Shown: positions 24,770 through 36,633 of the stretch, in pieces
Position numbering within the stretch: the first letter of the stretch is position 1
How the letters are laid out: each line of letters begins with the position of its first letter
From: Sipunculus nudus
Taxonomy: Eukaryota; Annelida; Sipuncula; Golfingiida; Sipunculidae
Direction of reading: 5' to 3'
Assembly: GCA_026874595.1 (NCBI GenBank)
Contig: CM049311.1
Coordinates: forward strand, 43,281,676 to 43,345,675
Length of the DNA: 64,000 bases
Translations under genes and position numbers: made by a program
The notes under the pieces: generated by a model
Database searches by the model: none
What the model was told of the DNA's origin: nothing
Seen by the model: the letters and a program-made list of their open reading frames with translations, nothing else

Positions 24770-25830
24770 GGGGTCATGACCTTTACTAGGAGAGTGACCT
24801 TGATCTTGAATAAGTCCATTTTGGGAGAAAATCACACAAATTCTTAAATATCTCAAGAAATTTTGCATAGATTGATCTAAAATCGACTTGACTGAAGATC
24901 TTGGGTAGTTTTGTCATGTACCGGAAACTCTAGGCGCCACCAGTTATCCTTTTCTTGTTTTGTGCCGTTTAATACCCCATCATTGCCACTTAACAGTACT
25001 GTGAGCATTATAAGTCAAAAACTAATGGACAGATTTCTTTCATATTATGCATATATTTAGAAATGGTTTATCGGATGATATATATTTAAATTACGGTCAT
25101 GACCTTTCCTATGAGAGTGGCCTTGACCTTGAATATTGCCATATATAGTGAAAATCACACAAAATCATAAATATCCCAATAAGAGATGCATTTGATTGGT
25201 CCAAAAATAAACTGACAGAAGATTTTGGATAGCTTTGTCTTCTGCAGAAGACAGCAGGCGCCACCTTCTGTCCTTTTCTTGTTTTCGTGCCTTTTAATAC
25301 CCCATCATTGCCACTTGACAGTACTGTGAGCATTATAAGTCTATAACTAATGGACAGATTGGGCTGAATTGTGCTTGTCTATTGATCTTGGATACCTCCA
25401 TCCTGTATTCAAGACTGGTGGCACTATCTGCAATCATAATTGTGTGGCGTCCATCCGTACGTTTGCTTTCGGTGAAGATTGCTCATAACTCTGGAGTGGT
25501 TCAAGGTATTGGTCTGAAATTTGGCATGTCCATCCATCTTGAAAAGTTTTCTCATAAACCAGGCAGGTGGCGCCAACTACCTTCCCATTTTCGTACGATA
25601 AATTAAAGCCCTTTTCTGTGGAGTGATTTGCCCTATTGGCCTCAAATGGTGCATATCCATAGATCTTGGACTCTTCCATCTTGTATTCAAGTCCATCCTT
25701 CTTGGAAAATTTTCTTGTAAACCGGACAGGTAGCACCACCTTCCTTTCTGTTTCCTTAAAATAAATTAATGCTCTTTTCTCAAGAGTGATTTGCCATATT
25801 GGCCCTGATATTTGGTGAAAAATATTGTTT
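24770..25830 (+). repeat. Tandem repeat, about 326-bp unit, plus related fragment
   Basis: 'AATACCCCATCATTGCCACT' and 'CAGTACTGTGAGCATTATAAG' occur about 326 bp apart (24972 and 25297), with GACCTT-rich sequence and AGGCGCCACC before each. The stretch 25380-25830 continues with related CTTGGA...GGTGGCGCCA phrases. Noncoding. Confidence 0.65.
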
Positions 25831-26244
25831 CTCAAGTTGATAGATGGAAGAAACCTTAGTCTCTTGCCAAGTGTCAGAATATGCTGTTGAAGACAGGGGA
25901 CTTGTTCTTAAAAGGGGGGGGGGGGTTAATTGTCTGGGGATACTAAAAATATCTAGTTAATTATATTGTTCTTTCCAATTAGGGATTATATGAAGGAAAT
26001 AAATGATAGACAAAGATGCAGTTGATATCATTAATCTAAATTTAATCTAAGGTCTTTTACAAGTGTTTCAACTTGTTAATTTATAATTATTTTATAATTT
26101 AAATAAAAATATTTGAATATGATAAAGAATCAGATCTTAGACAAGTTCTTATTATGATTTCTGTAATGTTGATATATCACCACACAAAACCAGCATTTGC
26201 CTACCTCCTCTTCCAAATCATATTTTGTAATCATATATAACACC

Positions 26245-26275
26245 TGAGCCCCGTGACCCATGGATCCCTTGTTCG
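26245..26275 (+). other. 3' terminus of an AGCTCAGCTGA-family element
   Basis: CACCTGAGCCCCGTGACCCA then TGGATCCCTTGTT matches the family's 3' end. The start to which it belongs may be the degraded one at 22588. Confidence 0.5.
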
Positions 26276-26644
26276 AAATGTTGTTGAGATTCAAGTATGA
26301 TATCACTGTCGGAAGAAAAAAAGCATGCTGCTTTTCATTCCGGCATAGTATTTACCGTTTGTGGGGCTAGGGCATTTAGCGGGACAAGCTGGAAGAACTG
26401 AATACTATATATATGCTTGACTCACAGTGCTGACAATTTGATGACCAGTGCGTCTCCGTGACTTCCAAGTTTTACACATTTGGACCACATCCCAGTACTT
26501 CTGAGTGCTTCCGAGATGGCTTCCGAGCACAAAATCGTGTATAACTTTCAGATTATAGAATTGATAACTATGATTCTTCAAGGAGTGATAGAACAGACCT
26601 TATTCTGTCAATAATAATTAAAATGATGTTGACCTAGAGGTAAT
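26276..26644. other. Unassigned sequence
   Basis: Contains a short inverted motif AAAGCATGCTGCTTTT near 26318-26333 and CTTCCRAG-type words. No gene support. Confidence 0.3.
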
Positions 26645-27542
26645 TGTATCCACCTAAACAGAGTTTTGCAGATACCATGTTTTCAGTTGGACGCCGCCGC
26701 CGCATTGGTTTCCGCAGAACTCCTCCATAACCACTGGGTGGAATTTTTTAAAATTTGGAATTATGGTCGGGTCACATGTAAACTGCTGCGCCCTCATTTT
26801 TGGTTGACTTCTAACCTTTCCTCTCTACCCAGCGTCCATTTGTGCATCTGTTTCCACACACAAACCCACTTCCCTCGGGAACCGTTTGACCGATCAGGCT
26901 AAAAATTTGCACAAATGTAGCCCTTGAATAGCTTTATAACATACACTAAAAATGGTGGCGCCACCTGCAACCATTTTTGCACAGCATCCATCTGTTCATC
27001 TGCCTTGGGATAAAGTCACTCATATCTCAGTAGTGGTTTGACTTATCTGCCTAAAATTTTGCATGTTTATACATCTTGGATAGCTTTCTGGATTTTTTTG
27101 CAGGTGGCGCCACCTACATTCATGTTTATGCTGCAGACATTAAGTCTTATATCTCAGGACTGGTTTGACATATCCCCCTGAAATTTTGCATGTGTATAGA
27201 TCTCACATAGCTCTTAATCATACATAAAATTGGTGGCGCCACCTGCCACCATTTTTGCACAGCGTCCTTCTGTTTGTCTGCTGTGGGATAAAATCACTCA
27301 TATACAAGTAGTGGTTTGACTTATCTGCCTCAAATTTTGCATATGTATCCAACTTGGATAGCTTTCTGTATTTTGTTGTAGGTGGTGCCGACTACATACA
27401 CATTTCAGCTGCAGACATGCATGCTAATATGTAACACACCTTACTCTATTTCCCCATGCCACTCAATCCATGCCTCACTTCACCCGTCCCACTCTGACTT
27501 CAGCAGATACAAGTAGTGGCTTGTCAACTTCCTGTATTCTAG
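26645..27542 (+). mobile_element. Helentron-like element, GTATCCGCC family, copy 2
   Basis: Starts TTGTATCCACCTAAACAGAG (diverged from copy 1). Ends with AGATACAAGTAGTGG, CTTGTCAACTTCCTG, TATT and CTAG then T, the degenerate form of copy 1's 3' hairpin. The internal units carry GGTGGCGCCACC at about 26956, 27103 and 27234 and 'AAATCACTCATAT'. It is shorter than copy 1 (898 against 1174 bp), consistent with loss of a core unit. Confidence 0.65.
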
Positions 27543-28077
27543 TTTGTGCATGTTTTAGCACTCTATTTATGAAAATCCCTTGGCTTCCGCTTCCAGCTTC
27601 CACGTTTTACACACAGCCCGAACCTGTGATGTTAAATATGGCCAACAGATGTTGCTAGAGAAAGGGAAAATGTCCACAGCATCCCTGCTCTCTCCCTTCG
27701 ATACACTGTTTCAGAGTCATAGGAGATTCTTTTAAGTTAAACAAAACCTGATACATTTACATCAACAATAAAGTTACTACAGTTGGTATTCATCAAAAAA
27801 AAACCATGTATCACCTGAATAGGTTTATATAAGTAACACCATTCAAAAGTGTTATTTTCACAACCACCACCACCAATAATTTAAATATTGATTGAAGATT
27901 ACTATCTTTATGACCTTTTCAGTGATTACAAGCAGTGTTAATAAACAATATTAAAACAGCAAAACATTTGTACATGTGTGTGCCCTACTGATTTTCTCCA
28001 GGCACGTCCCCATGCACCACCATCGTTTACAATTAAGGAATCTTGGGCATAAAATATTAATTCAAATGACCAAGAAA
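27543..28077. other. Unassigned sequence
   Basis: No gene or structured repeat found. Confidence 0.35.
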
Positions 28078-30167
28078 CTAGACGACCATAGGTCGAACGC
28101 TTGCCAGAAGTTGAAATCACAAACAGACGGACAGCCAGAATAAACTTTCAGTTTTCTAACAATTGAGTGACTTTCAGAACAACTGGTGAAAAGTAAGGCC
28201 TGTTGAACGACATATTTCACACAAAAGAACATGAAAGCAGACATAGCTGACAACAACTGACAAACAGACAAACATACTGACAAAGTGACACAAGCTGTAG
28301 ACCAGATGACTTAACCAGGTTATGGATAAGACTCAGAGGAAGAAAATAAAATTTAATTTTTGGGAAGGTCATGTGCAGAGCCCCTTAGCGGCAATATCCG
28401 GAAAATGAAGAATCTTTTTCAAAATATTTGTGTAAGACATAACATTTACCAGTTTCAAAAGGATTCCTTCAAAACTGTGCCCTGGAGAATGGTAAATGTA
28501 AGACACAAGAAAAAGCAAGCAGGCGAATTTGAGTACAACTGATTAACAGACAGACATACCAACAAAGTAACACAAGAATGAGACCACAAGACTTACTCAG
28601 GTTATTGGGAAGACCAAGAGGAAGAAATAAGTAGTATTTTCTGTAATTGAGAATTATAGTTATGGAGATATGGCCAAAAAAAAGTGATATGTTGGGGAGG
28701 GTCATGTGCAGCGCCCACTAGCGGCCATATTCGGAAAATGAAAAGTTCAATTCGAGATATTTGTGTAAGACATAACACGTACCAGTTTCAAAAGGGTTTC
28801 CTTCAAAACTGTGGCCTGCAGAATGCTATATGTAAGACACAAGAATCAGCAAGGAGGGGAAGTTGAGGACAACTGACAAACAGACAGACATACTAACAAA
28901 ATGACACAAGAATGAGACCACATGACTTACTCAGGTTATTTAGAAGACCAAGAGAAAGAAAATAAGCCATACTTTCTATAATTGAGAATTATAGTTATGG
29001 AGATATGGCCAAAAAAAATGATATGTTGGAGAGGGTCATGGGCAGCGCCCCCTAGCGGCCATATTCGGAAAATGAAGAATTCATTTCGAGATATTTGTGT
29101 AAGACATAACATGTACCAGTTTCAAAAGGATTCCTTTCAAACTGTGGCCTGTAGAATGCTATATATGCGAAAACCAGCAAGCAGGAGAATTTCAGGACAA
29201 CTGACAAACAGACAGACATACCAACAAAGTTAACACAAGAATGAGACCACATGACTTACTCAGGTTATGGGGAAGACCATGAGGAAGAAATATGTAATAT
29301 TTTCTGTAATTGAGAATTATAGGTATGGAGATATAGCCAAAAAAAATGATATGTTGGGGAGGGTCATGTGCAGCGCCCCCTAGTGGCCATATTCGGAAAA
29401 TGAAAAATTTGTTTTGAGATATTTGAGTAAGACATAACATGTACCAGTTTTAAAAGAATTCCTTCAAAACTGTGGGCTGTAGAATGCTATATATGCGAAA
29501 ACCAGCAAGCAGGCGAATTTGAGGACAACTGACAAACAGACAGACATACTGACAAAGTGACACAAGATTTTGACCATATGACTTTCCCAGGTTATGAAGA
29601 AGACCCAGAGGGAGAAACCAAGCTATAGTTTCTGTAACTGAGGTTTATAGTTTTGGAGGTATGTCCAAAAATGGTTATGTCCGGGAGGTTCAAATGCAGC
29701 TCTTCCTAGCGGCCATATCCGGAAAATGAAAAATCTGTTTCTAGATATTAATGTCAGACATAAGATTCCTGCATAATTGTAGACTCTAGTCTATTACTAA
29801 ATGATATCTCAAAATATCTCGTTTAACGAGATATTGTATGAGATATTGCGAGACTTTTAACATAATCAAATAACACTAATTGAATACTACCTGATGCAAA
29901 AAACTAGGCCTCTCTAGCTTTAAAACTGACAAGTTAGAAGAATAAGACCATTTATCATGAGTTGACCTTGACCTTGACCATTGACTGATAATGACAAAAT
30001 TCAATAGGCTTCGGGCACTTTTGGTTGTGTATCAACTGTGTAAGTTTGAAAGCCATCGCTGCAAAACTGTGCATTTGCAGGTGGAGACAGACAGACAGAC
30101 AAACAAACAAACAGACATGCGCAACTGACCAACATGCTTGCCGAAATCGAAGATTTCCAGCAAGCAA
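28078..30167 (-). mobile_element. Helentron-like element, GCTTGCCG family, copy B
   Basis: Same ends as 3919-5903: minus-strand 3' end with hairpin CGACC-TAT-GGTCG, T, CTAG then T at 28078-28097; minus-strand 5' end with TTGCTTGCTGG and CGGCAAGC (30138-30167). Between them lie five core units with GCAGMGC landmarks at 28375, 28708, 29042, 29370 and 29696, spacings 333, 334, 328 and 326. Copy A has four units, so copy number varies within the family. A GACCTTGACCTTGACC run near 29963 matches one at 5700 in copy A. Confidence 0.72.
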
Positions 30168-30525
30168 TAAATCTAAATATTACTTTTTAAATGAAAAAGT
30201 AAAAACTAATTCTATGCAACCAAAGCACTTAAAACTGTCTCTGATTCAGAAATGTGAAACAGAGACCTATTCCCAGAGACACTCTTAACTTGCACTTGTT
30301 ACATTGTAACATGTTTATCCTGGTGTGTGGGGCTCGAAATAGAATGTAAACTCGCATTTTGATGTCAAATTAAACATACTCACAGACGCGGCATATCATA
30401 AGCCTTTGGCACAGTGATTGTTCTTAAATCAATGCAGTAAGGTGCCACGTCTTGTTAATATGCCGCAGAAAGAACTACCAAAACTCAAAGAGTCAAACAT
30501 CACACATGAGTAATTTTGTCACTTT
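30168..30525. other. Unassigned sequence
   Basis: Nothing recognisable seen. Confidence 0.3.
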
Positions 30526-30539
30526 AAAGCTGTGTTTCC

Positions 30540-30980
30540 ATTCATCCATAAATCTCGTACGTCTCTTACGCAAAAAATGGGATCCCTCTTTTTTAAGATG
30601 AACTGTTTCCATATGTACATTTTAACATGCTCCACATGCGTACGTCTCGTACGCAAGAAATCAGATCCCTCTTTTTAAGATGAACTGTTTACGTATGTAC
30701 GTTTTAACATGCTCCACATGCGCATCCGCAAAAACAGACAGCATCGAAACGGATCTGTGAGCGATTCATCCGTTTTGCGGATGCCAAAAATTCCTTCATT
30801 TCCCAACAGTGCCCCGGCAGCAGGTGAGATGAGACATACTGACCTTCTTCCTGCCTGTGGTCCTTGCAGTTTCAAAAGAGGCACTTGAAAGGTATCTGCA
30901 AGAGAAAACGTACGTACATATGGAAACAGTTTTTCGGGACTGCGCGCTATGGAACGTACGTACATCTTTTGCGGATACGT
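30540..30980. mobile_element. Palindromic MITE-like element with internal 82-bp tandem duplication
   Basis: AACTGTTTCCATATGTAC (30601-30618) is perfectly inverted at 30915-30932. The left side holds two copies of an approximately 82-bp unit starting CGTACGTCTC (30558 and 30640) with CGTACG and GCGGAT motifs mirrored on the right (30950-30985). Frames across it are by-products of the palindrome. Exact ends and target duplication are not resolved. Confidence 0.5.
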
Positions 30981-31008
30981 TTTTTGCGAATACTTATACA
31001 GATAGTAG

Positions 31009-31425
31009 GACTGTGGCAGCCCAGCAGGAGAGGTCTTTAAATAACTGCTGTGCAAACCTGAACGAAACACCTCATGCTAAGGGCCACATGTCTAACTTAA
31101 TAATACAAAGCTGTGTCTCTAAAAACATATAATTATACATATCTGAACTACTTAATGAAAGCTAATAAAACTTACAGTACTTAATCTAATCTGGTTTATG
31201 TTTATGAATCTTAAATTTTAAAGTTGAACATTCAAGGACCAATGAGATGTTACAAATTTGTAATCCAAATATTATTCCTGGAAAAAGGATAATAATTTAA
31301 AACACTGACAAATACCAAAATCTAGATTTGAAAAGACAGTAGATACTTTAAATATATATAAGATAGCTTTTATGTGTAAAGTTTGGTTTGTATATGACAT
31401 TCCCTTCCCTGTGATCTGAGCTTCT
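31009..31425 (-). repeat. LTR fragment related to the LTR at 60187
   Basis: GACTGTGGCAGSCCAGCAG through CCCTGTGATCTRAGCTTCT aligns almost continuously with 60272-60665, which lies next to a decayed gypsy gag. By position it is part of that family's LTR. No internal retrotransposon sequence adjoins it here, so it is a truncated or solo LTR. Confidence 0.65.
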
Positions 31426-31611
31426 AGATTCATCAAGGAAACACAGGGCCCAGAACAAAGAACTATAGACTAACAGTTAAGTTGAGCCTGCTACAGTTTC
31501 CTTTGGCCCCTCTTAATTGGACCCCAAATTAAATTTAAATAATAAATACAAGGTAGCTAATGAGAAATGACATATATCTAGCAGAACATTTATGTTTTAT
31601 AATGGAATAAA

Positions 31612-31645
31612 AACAAGGGACCCATGGGTCACATGCTCAGCTGAA
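31612..31645 (-). other. Inverted AGCTCAGCTGA-family 3' terminus
   Basis: On the minus strand: TTCAGCTGAGCATGTGACCC then ATGGGTCCCTTGTT. The palindrome GACCCATGGGTC is at 31619-31630. The body it belongs to should lie to the right but is not clear. Confidence 0.5.
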
Positions 31646-31894
31646 TTTTGGAAAATATCAGTAACTGCAATCTATTTATATTTCTTTTGGTTTTTCATGT
31701 ATATTATCATTAGAAAAGCTATGAGAAAATGGCCCTGCTAAAATGAAACTCAGTAAATTATTGAATAATGGACATGAGCTAAACCATTTAGTGATGCACC
31801 AAGGGAACAAATAGGCCTACGGTAAGTGTTATATAAAAGTAACATTTCATAAACAAATAATGTGTGAAGGTAATTAGGACCCCGCTTGAATAGC

Positions 31895-32070
31895 AATCGA
31901 CCTGTCTGTCTGTCTGTCTGTCCGTCCGTCCACAAATTCTTTTCCAGATGATAACTCCAGTTAGGATTGATGGATTGAGTTCAAACCTGAAATATGTATT
32001 AAACATCAATTATGGAAGATCCCTATCGATTTTGGGGTCCGGAGGTCAAAGGTCAAAAAAGTTATTCACA
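31895..32070 (+). repeat. AGCTCAGCTGA-family body fragment
   Basis: (CTGT)n/(CCGT)n followed by 'TTCCAGATGATAACTCCAG' and 'GATTTTGGGGTC...GGTCAAAGGTCA', as in 20590-20770. Confidence 0.6.
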
Positions 32071-33464
32071 GTTTGGTGTTAAATTTTAGGTCCCTCTTTC
32101 AGAAGGGCAGAAATCCTAATTGTAACCATAATTGTTTGTTCCACCTTAACAGTAGGACAGGTCCTTATGTCAACAGCATCGAGGCATGATATATGGTCAT
32201 AGTCAGCCATTTTTTTGTAAGTTATGCAGTAAAAACCATTACTGAACACCTAGTAAGGTTGCACTCTCTTAGCAAATATGCATGCAAAAGGAGACACATT
32301 GTGAACACAATAACTTGTAAAAAGTATTTCATATGTCCACAAAGTGGTGTATTGCTATGAAAGTGTGGATTTTCATCAGATAAGTAATTCCATACTTCAG
32401 AAGAGTAAAAACTTCACCAGTGTGAAATTGACTATTAATTCCAGTAATAAATTATAGCTGAGATTGTAATTAGCATAATGATATTGTTTGTCCCTCATTC
32501 AACCAAAAGTGTGTATACTTTATTTGAAAAGATGTTTCTATTTTATCAAATTTACTGAATCTTTTATTTTATTTCGGTGAATAAAATTAAGCATGTACTG
32601 AAAACTCCAATGTGCAAAACTTTTTAATAGTGATTCAAGGAATAATCTAGTAGATGCCATGTTGTGGCTTTATTTTCTTTTAAATTCAGTTTAAACATTT
32701 GTGATTTAAAAATAAAAAAATATATGTGTATGCATAATATGACCCAATATGAGCTACACTCTGGATATATAATGATTGCAACTTAGAATTCTAATATTTT
32801 AACTTATATTTTCAGTTGTTTTATTACAAATTTATAAAACTTGTAAATAAAAAAAAATGAATCAGATTTATAACTATTAATGGAAAAAGTGGATATGCCA
32901 AAAAACTAGGCTTATATATAAACTTAAATGCATTATTCCCTTGAAAGTGAAATAAATGTATTAGTCCATTCTGTCAACTTGCCTGTCCGTCTGTAAATTT
33001 TTCATATGCATCACAGTATCTCAAAACTTTTACTGTTTCCTCTGTATAGTTCCTATGTATGTGCCAGTAATTTAGTCAGTATTATATAATTTTAAAAAGG
33101 TATAATTTAAAAATATATTTTAGAAAAAATTAAATACATCTGTGTTTCTATTAAATATCTATTTTCATACTTCAGGACTGCCGAATATCAAAACCACTCA
33201 TCTGGTTTTCTTCATATTTACCATAAATATTCTTCTATATAACTTAAATTTTCCCCAAGTTTGACCATGGCATGTTTCTTTCTTGTAAGAACATTTGATT
33301 TACTTTTCATAGTCAATATAATTAGATTTAATATGTTAAATTCTGAAATTTCAAAGTAAAAGCTTAAAAATTGTTCTAGTTATTGAAGTTTTTCTGAGGC
33401 TCTAATGTATTTTCATTTTGAACCTCACGACCAGCCATGTCTGGTCCCTACAGCCTTGCCTGAG
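32071..33464. other. AT-rich sequence with family fragments
   Basis: Mostly AT-rich. 33175-33260 carries the 'ATATCAAAACCACTCATCTG' phrase of the AGCTCAG-related repeats. 33430-33452 has ACCAGCCATGTCTGGT, an imperfect hairpin followed by CCCTAC, resembling a diverged family 3' end. Confidence 0.4.
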
Positions 33465-34060
33465 TAAACTTATTAGTGATGCAACACTGCTGTCACAAAT
33501 GTAGAATCACATGGCAACCCTGACCTCCCCCCCCCCCCCCCCCCCAACAGATATGTTGCATTAGTTACATACTTCAATTGCATTGCTGTTTCCGATCCAA
33601 TGTATACAACTTTTCCTGAATCAAGTGTTATTTTCAGATATTTATTATTTTGCAAATTTTAAAAAAATATATTTTAAGAAAAAATAAATACATCTGTGTA
33701 TATAATGTGATGTTGACTGAGCAGATTAACTGTAAATGTTGATGCAATTTAGAATTGTTAATCAACTTAAATTTTCAAATATAATTGATATATATTGTAA
33801 ATGTATAGTAAAATTTATAAATTTTGTCCAAAATTTCCCTTAACAAAAAATTGATGTAATAAAAAAATGAGGACGTAATGCAAACATTCGTTCAGTATTT
33901 TTCTGCCTCAGTAGAATGGGAATTAAAGTGATTTCTTGTTTTTCTATCTCTCTGTCTGTTTTTAAATATTCAATAATTATGAATAAAACTTTTTTTCACC
34001 TGTAAGATTAAATTTTGTATCCTGTATGTTTATGCAAAGGTGTTGTAACTTTCCTCACTC
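33465..34060 (+). repeat. Dispersed AT-rich repeat, copy b
   Basis: Partner of 690-1450, in the same orientation and with the same order of landmarks, including a poly-C tract (about 33526-33545). Confidence 0.6.
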
Positions 34061-34271
34061 CCTGCCACTGAGTATTTGTTTAGGACAATATTCTTCTCGC
34101 AACTGCATAAAAATTATAACTGGTAAATAAAGAAATAAATATACAGAGTTACAAAGGTCTTTTTAAACTCTCACCCCCCCCCCCCCCCCCCCAATCAGGT
34201 CAAACAGCTAAGTCCCCATGTAACCCTTCACCACCACACAACACCATATTTTGAGTCATCTCTTCTCTATA

Positions 34272-35675
34272 CCGTAAAATCTCCACTTAAAACCGCGGTT
34301 TAATCAAGAAATTCAAAATCTTGAAATCAGGTTGATTTCCTGAAAGCACTGTGCGGTTTATACTAGAAGGGTTTCCTGAATATCTTCCTGACAGACATCG
34401 TTTTTGGGCCGGCGCGTGGGCGATAATATTGCAACTTTCGGAGGCCGTTCTTAGCATGCATGGGAGCCGTGTGTAAATGTATTATTTACGATTATTTGTT
34501 ATTTATAAATTAAATATTGCTGATTAGTTTTCGTGTGATATATAACTTGTTATAAAATCTTGGTAATTGTCACCAAATAATACGTTTAAAACAACCCTGC
34601 TGTTACACACAGCGGTCCACTTCGTTGGGCATGGTCAAGCAAAATTGAAATAAAAGCCTACTTTAAACCCCATTTGCGGCATTATTTAGCAATGATTATT
34701 TGTTTAAAACGTAAAATAAATAAAAAGCTGACATCGTAAAGAGTCACACAATGGCAGACGATCGTTTTAAAAATCAAGTTTGAGTGCCGCCATGTGCTGA
34801 AACACCCCGGTATTCGGCTAAGAATATTTTGAACGGCTGTACGCGGTGGGTGGTAAATAGAACAGCCACCTATTTCGTCCCAGCGTGCCTTGCGCGAACA
34901 CTGCCTTGACAAAATGGCTCTCCACACGGAAACTTTCTTTAGGAAAAAAACTTGCTAACCCGGACTGGCCACTTTAATTTTACCTTAAAATCACTCGTTT
35001 TCTAGCGTCATGTTTCCTATACGTGCGTATCTCGAAAAGGTAACTTCAGTTACTTTGATATTTAGTAAAGTTGACCAGCGATGTTTTCAAACGCACCAGC
35101 AAATCGTGACATGGAGCGATGTCAACGTACGATGTGACGAAGATAATACCGAAGTAACCGGTATGAAAATGATTTGAATCTTCCGAGTTATTCCAGAAAA
35201 TGGAATTTTCATCAAAAATTAATATTTCAAAAATATTACTTTTAGAATTAAAATATACAGTGACTTGAAATAGATCAACAGAATATTTTTTTCCAAAATA
35301 TAATGAAAAATCAACAGCAAACAAGAATACGGCACGGAATATAAAATCTGTATTAACGGGCAGAGGTTCACCGCCCTTACGTCTTCCCAAACTTCATGCT
35401 TGAGTGACCCTGCAAAAAGTGTTATGATGTGTTTAAATAAAATGCCCAAGGAATTTTTAAAGTGGACAGGAATGGCCGAGTCGCAACCTACCCGTGTTCA
35501 TTTCTAGATGATTGCTCGATTGTGTCTTTTGTCAAATCATTCCGTAGCGAAAGTTGGTGCGGTTTTAAAGGGGGGTTCTTAGTATTTGAGCCCCTCGCGG
35601 TGTCTCGCCTGGAATTTCGGCGAAGTCTGGGTGCGGTTTTAATCGGAAGTGCGGTTTTAAGTGGAGATTTTACGG
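34272..35675. mobile_element. TIR transposon with TA target duplication (mariner/pogo-like), non-autonomous
   Basis: The ends CCGTAAAATCTCCACTTAAA (then ACCGC) and its exact inverse are perfect for 24 bp, or 26 with the adjoining A/T. TA flanks both sides (34270-34271 and 35676-35677). A TA duplication is typical of the Tc1/mariner superfamily, and the CGTAAAATCTCC-like start is close in style to pogo/Tigger ends. In 1404 bp no DDE/D transposase motif is seen; the longest frames show no recognised domain. GCGGTTTTA and TTTAAAGG-type words recur subterminally on the right (35560-35660). Confidence 0.78.
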
Positions 35676-35699
35676 TATTCACACTTAGACTCAGTCACT

Positions 35700-36030
35700 T
35701 CAGATTGTTTTCCTCTATAGGTCATCCACATGTCCCATCAGTAACTTCTTCTGTGAACTCCCAAGTTTTAGTCTCTCAAGTTGACCACAACCTGCCTTTA
35801 GTGATCATGGGCGATTTCAATATTGACATTTCTAATATAATATAACACCAAATTGACACAATTATGTCAACTCTTTAAATGTCAACAACTAGTCAGAGAA
35901 CCAACCAATGACCATGGAAATACCATAGATCTTGTCTTTACTAACTGTTTAAATGCTTCAGTTTCAACATTAGAAAACACATGGTCAGATCACAAGATAT
36001 TATTAGCAACAATCCACCATTCTTCAATTC
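35700..36030 (+). pseudogene. LINE (non-LTR retrotransposon) APE-type endonuclease relic
   Basis: The plus-strand translation contains LPLVIMGDFNID (35788-35825), the GDFNID motif of APE-like endonucleases that nick the target DNA. After a frame change it continues CQLFKCQQLVREPT, GNTIDLVFTN and WSDHKIL, the usual 'P-T-x-x-G-x-x-x-D-L-x-x-T ... S-D-H' tail of the domain. The frame is broken at about 35845-35853 and nothing resembling the RT follows, so this is a short dead piece. The upstream part of the open frame (35462-35690) lies in the TIR element and is unrelated. Confidence 0.75.
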
Positions 36031-36373
36031 AGATCAAACATGGCAACTTCTCAGCTTAATCTACAATTTCTTCTCTATAGATACTTTTTGAGACATTCTG
36101 TTTCCTCTCTAATTCAGCAACAACTGCTTCCCAAAACATATAAGTTTCTACTTTTCCATAAATATTTTGATTTATTAAATGTGTATTTTTATACTTGCAA
36201 ATCTCCACTTCCTTCCTCTGCAATATACAACATCTGGTCATTCCCATTGCAATATTTTAGACACACATTCTTGTTCATATTTAAAATACTGATACTTCTA
36301 TATAACTATTCCGCTCAACTACATAATTAATACAAAAAATTACATCTGTCAAAATGAAATTTTACAGACCTAC
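36031..36373. other. Repeat-derived flank of the gypsy insertion
   Basis: Degraded sequence. 'TTCATATTTAAAATAC...CTTCTATATAACTATTCC' resembles the AGCTCAG-related body at 33205-33245. The matching 3' terminus of that family lies just beyond the retrotransposon at 50603-50633, so the retrotransposon probably landed in such an element. Confidence 0.45.
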
Positions 36374-36619
36374 TGTCACGATTCACGCCGCAGGTCCCAT
36401 GACAAACAAGGTGACAGTTCATGACCGAAAACAACGTTTATTTTACTCCATTCACAACAATTCCAGGCCAGCCTAACTGTAACTTTCCATTCCGCTGCCC
36501 GCGTTCGTCCCTCGCTCTCGACTCAGAACCTCGCTCTCGCCTCGGGATCCCTCCGTATAACACTTACACTCATAAAATATAATTACGCTTTTAAAACAAA
36601 TTACAGGCGTCTCCCTACA
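36374..36619 (-). repeat. 3' LTR of the gypsy element
   Basis: 246 bp. On the minus strand it starts TGTAGGGAGACG and ends GAATCGTGACA. AATAAA lies at 36437-36442 (minus), a plausible polyadenylation signal. The only difference from the other LTR that I see is position 36605 (A here, G at 50546). Confidence 0.97.
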
Positions 36620-36633
36620 GATTCCCCCCTTTT
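36620..36633 (-). promoter_or_regulatory. Polypurine tract
   Basis: Minus strand AAAAGGGGGGAATC sits directly against the 3' LTR, the expected place and composition for the primer of plus-strand DNA synthesis. Confidence 0.85.

Noticed and set aside
25434-25835. 133-codon minus-strand frame
   Set aside because: Covers a tandem repeat; composition follows the repeat and there is no recognisable domain.
30675-31070. 131-codon and opposite 91-codon frames as genes
   Set aside because: They lie across a palindromic element and an LTR fragment; open frames on both strands are expected there.
35462-35690. N-terminal part of the frame ahead of GDFNID as LINE protein
   Set aside because: This portion lies within the TA-flanked TIR element, so the frame is open by chance across the junction.
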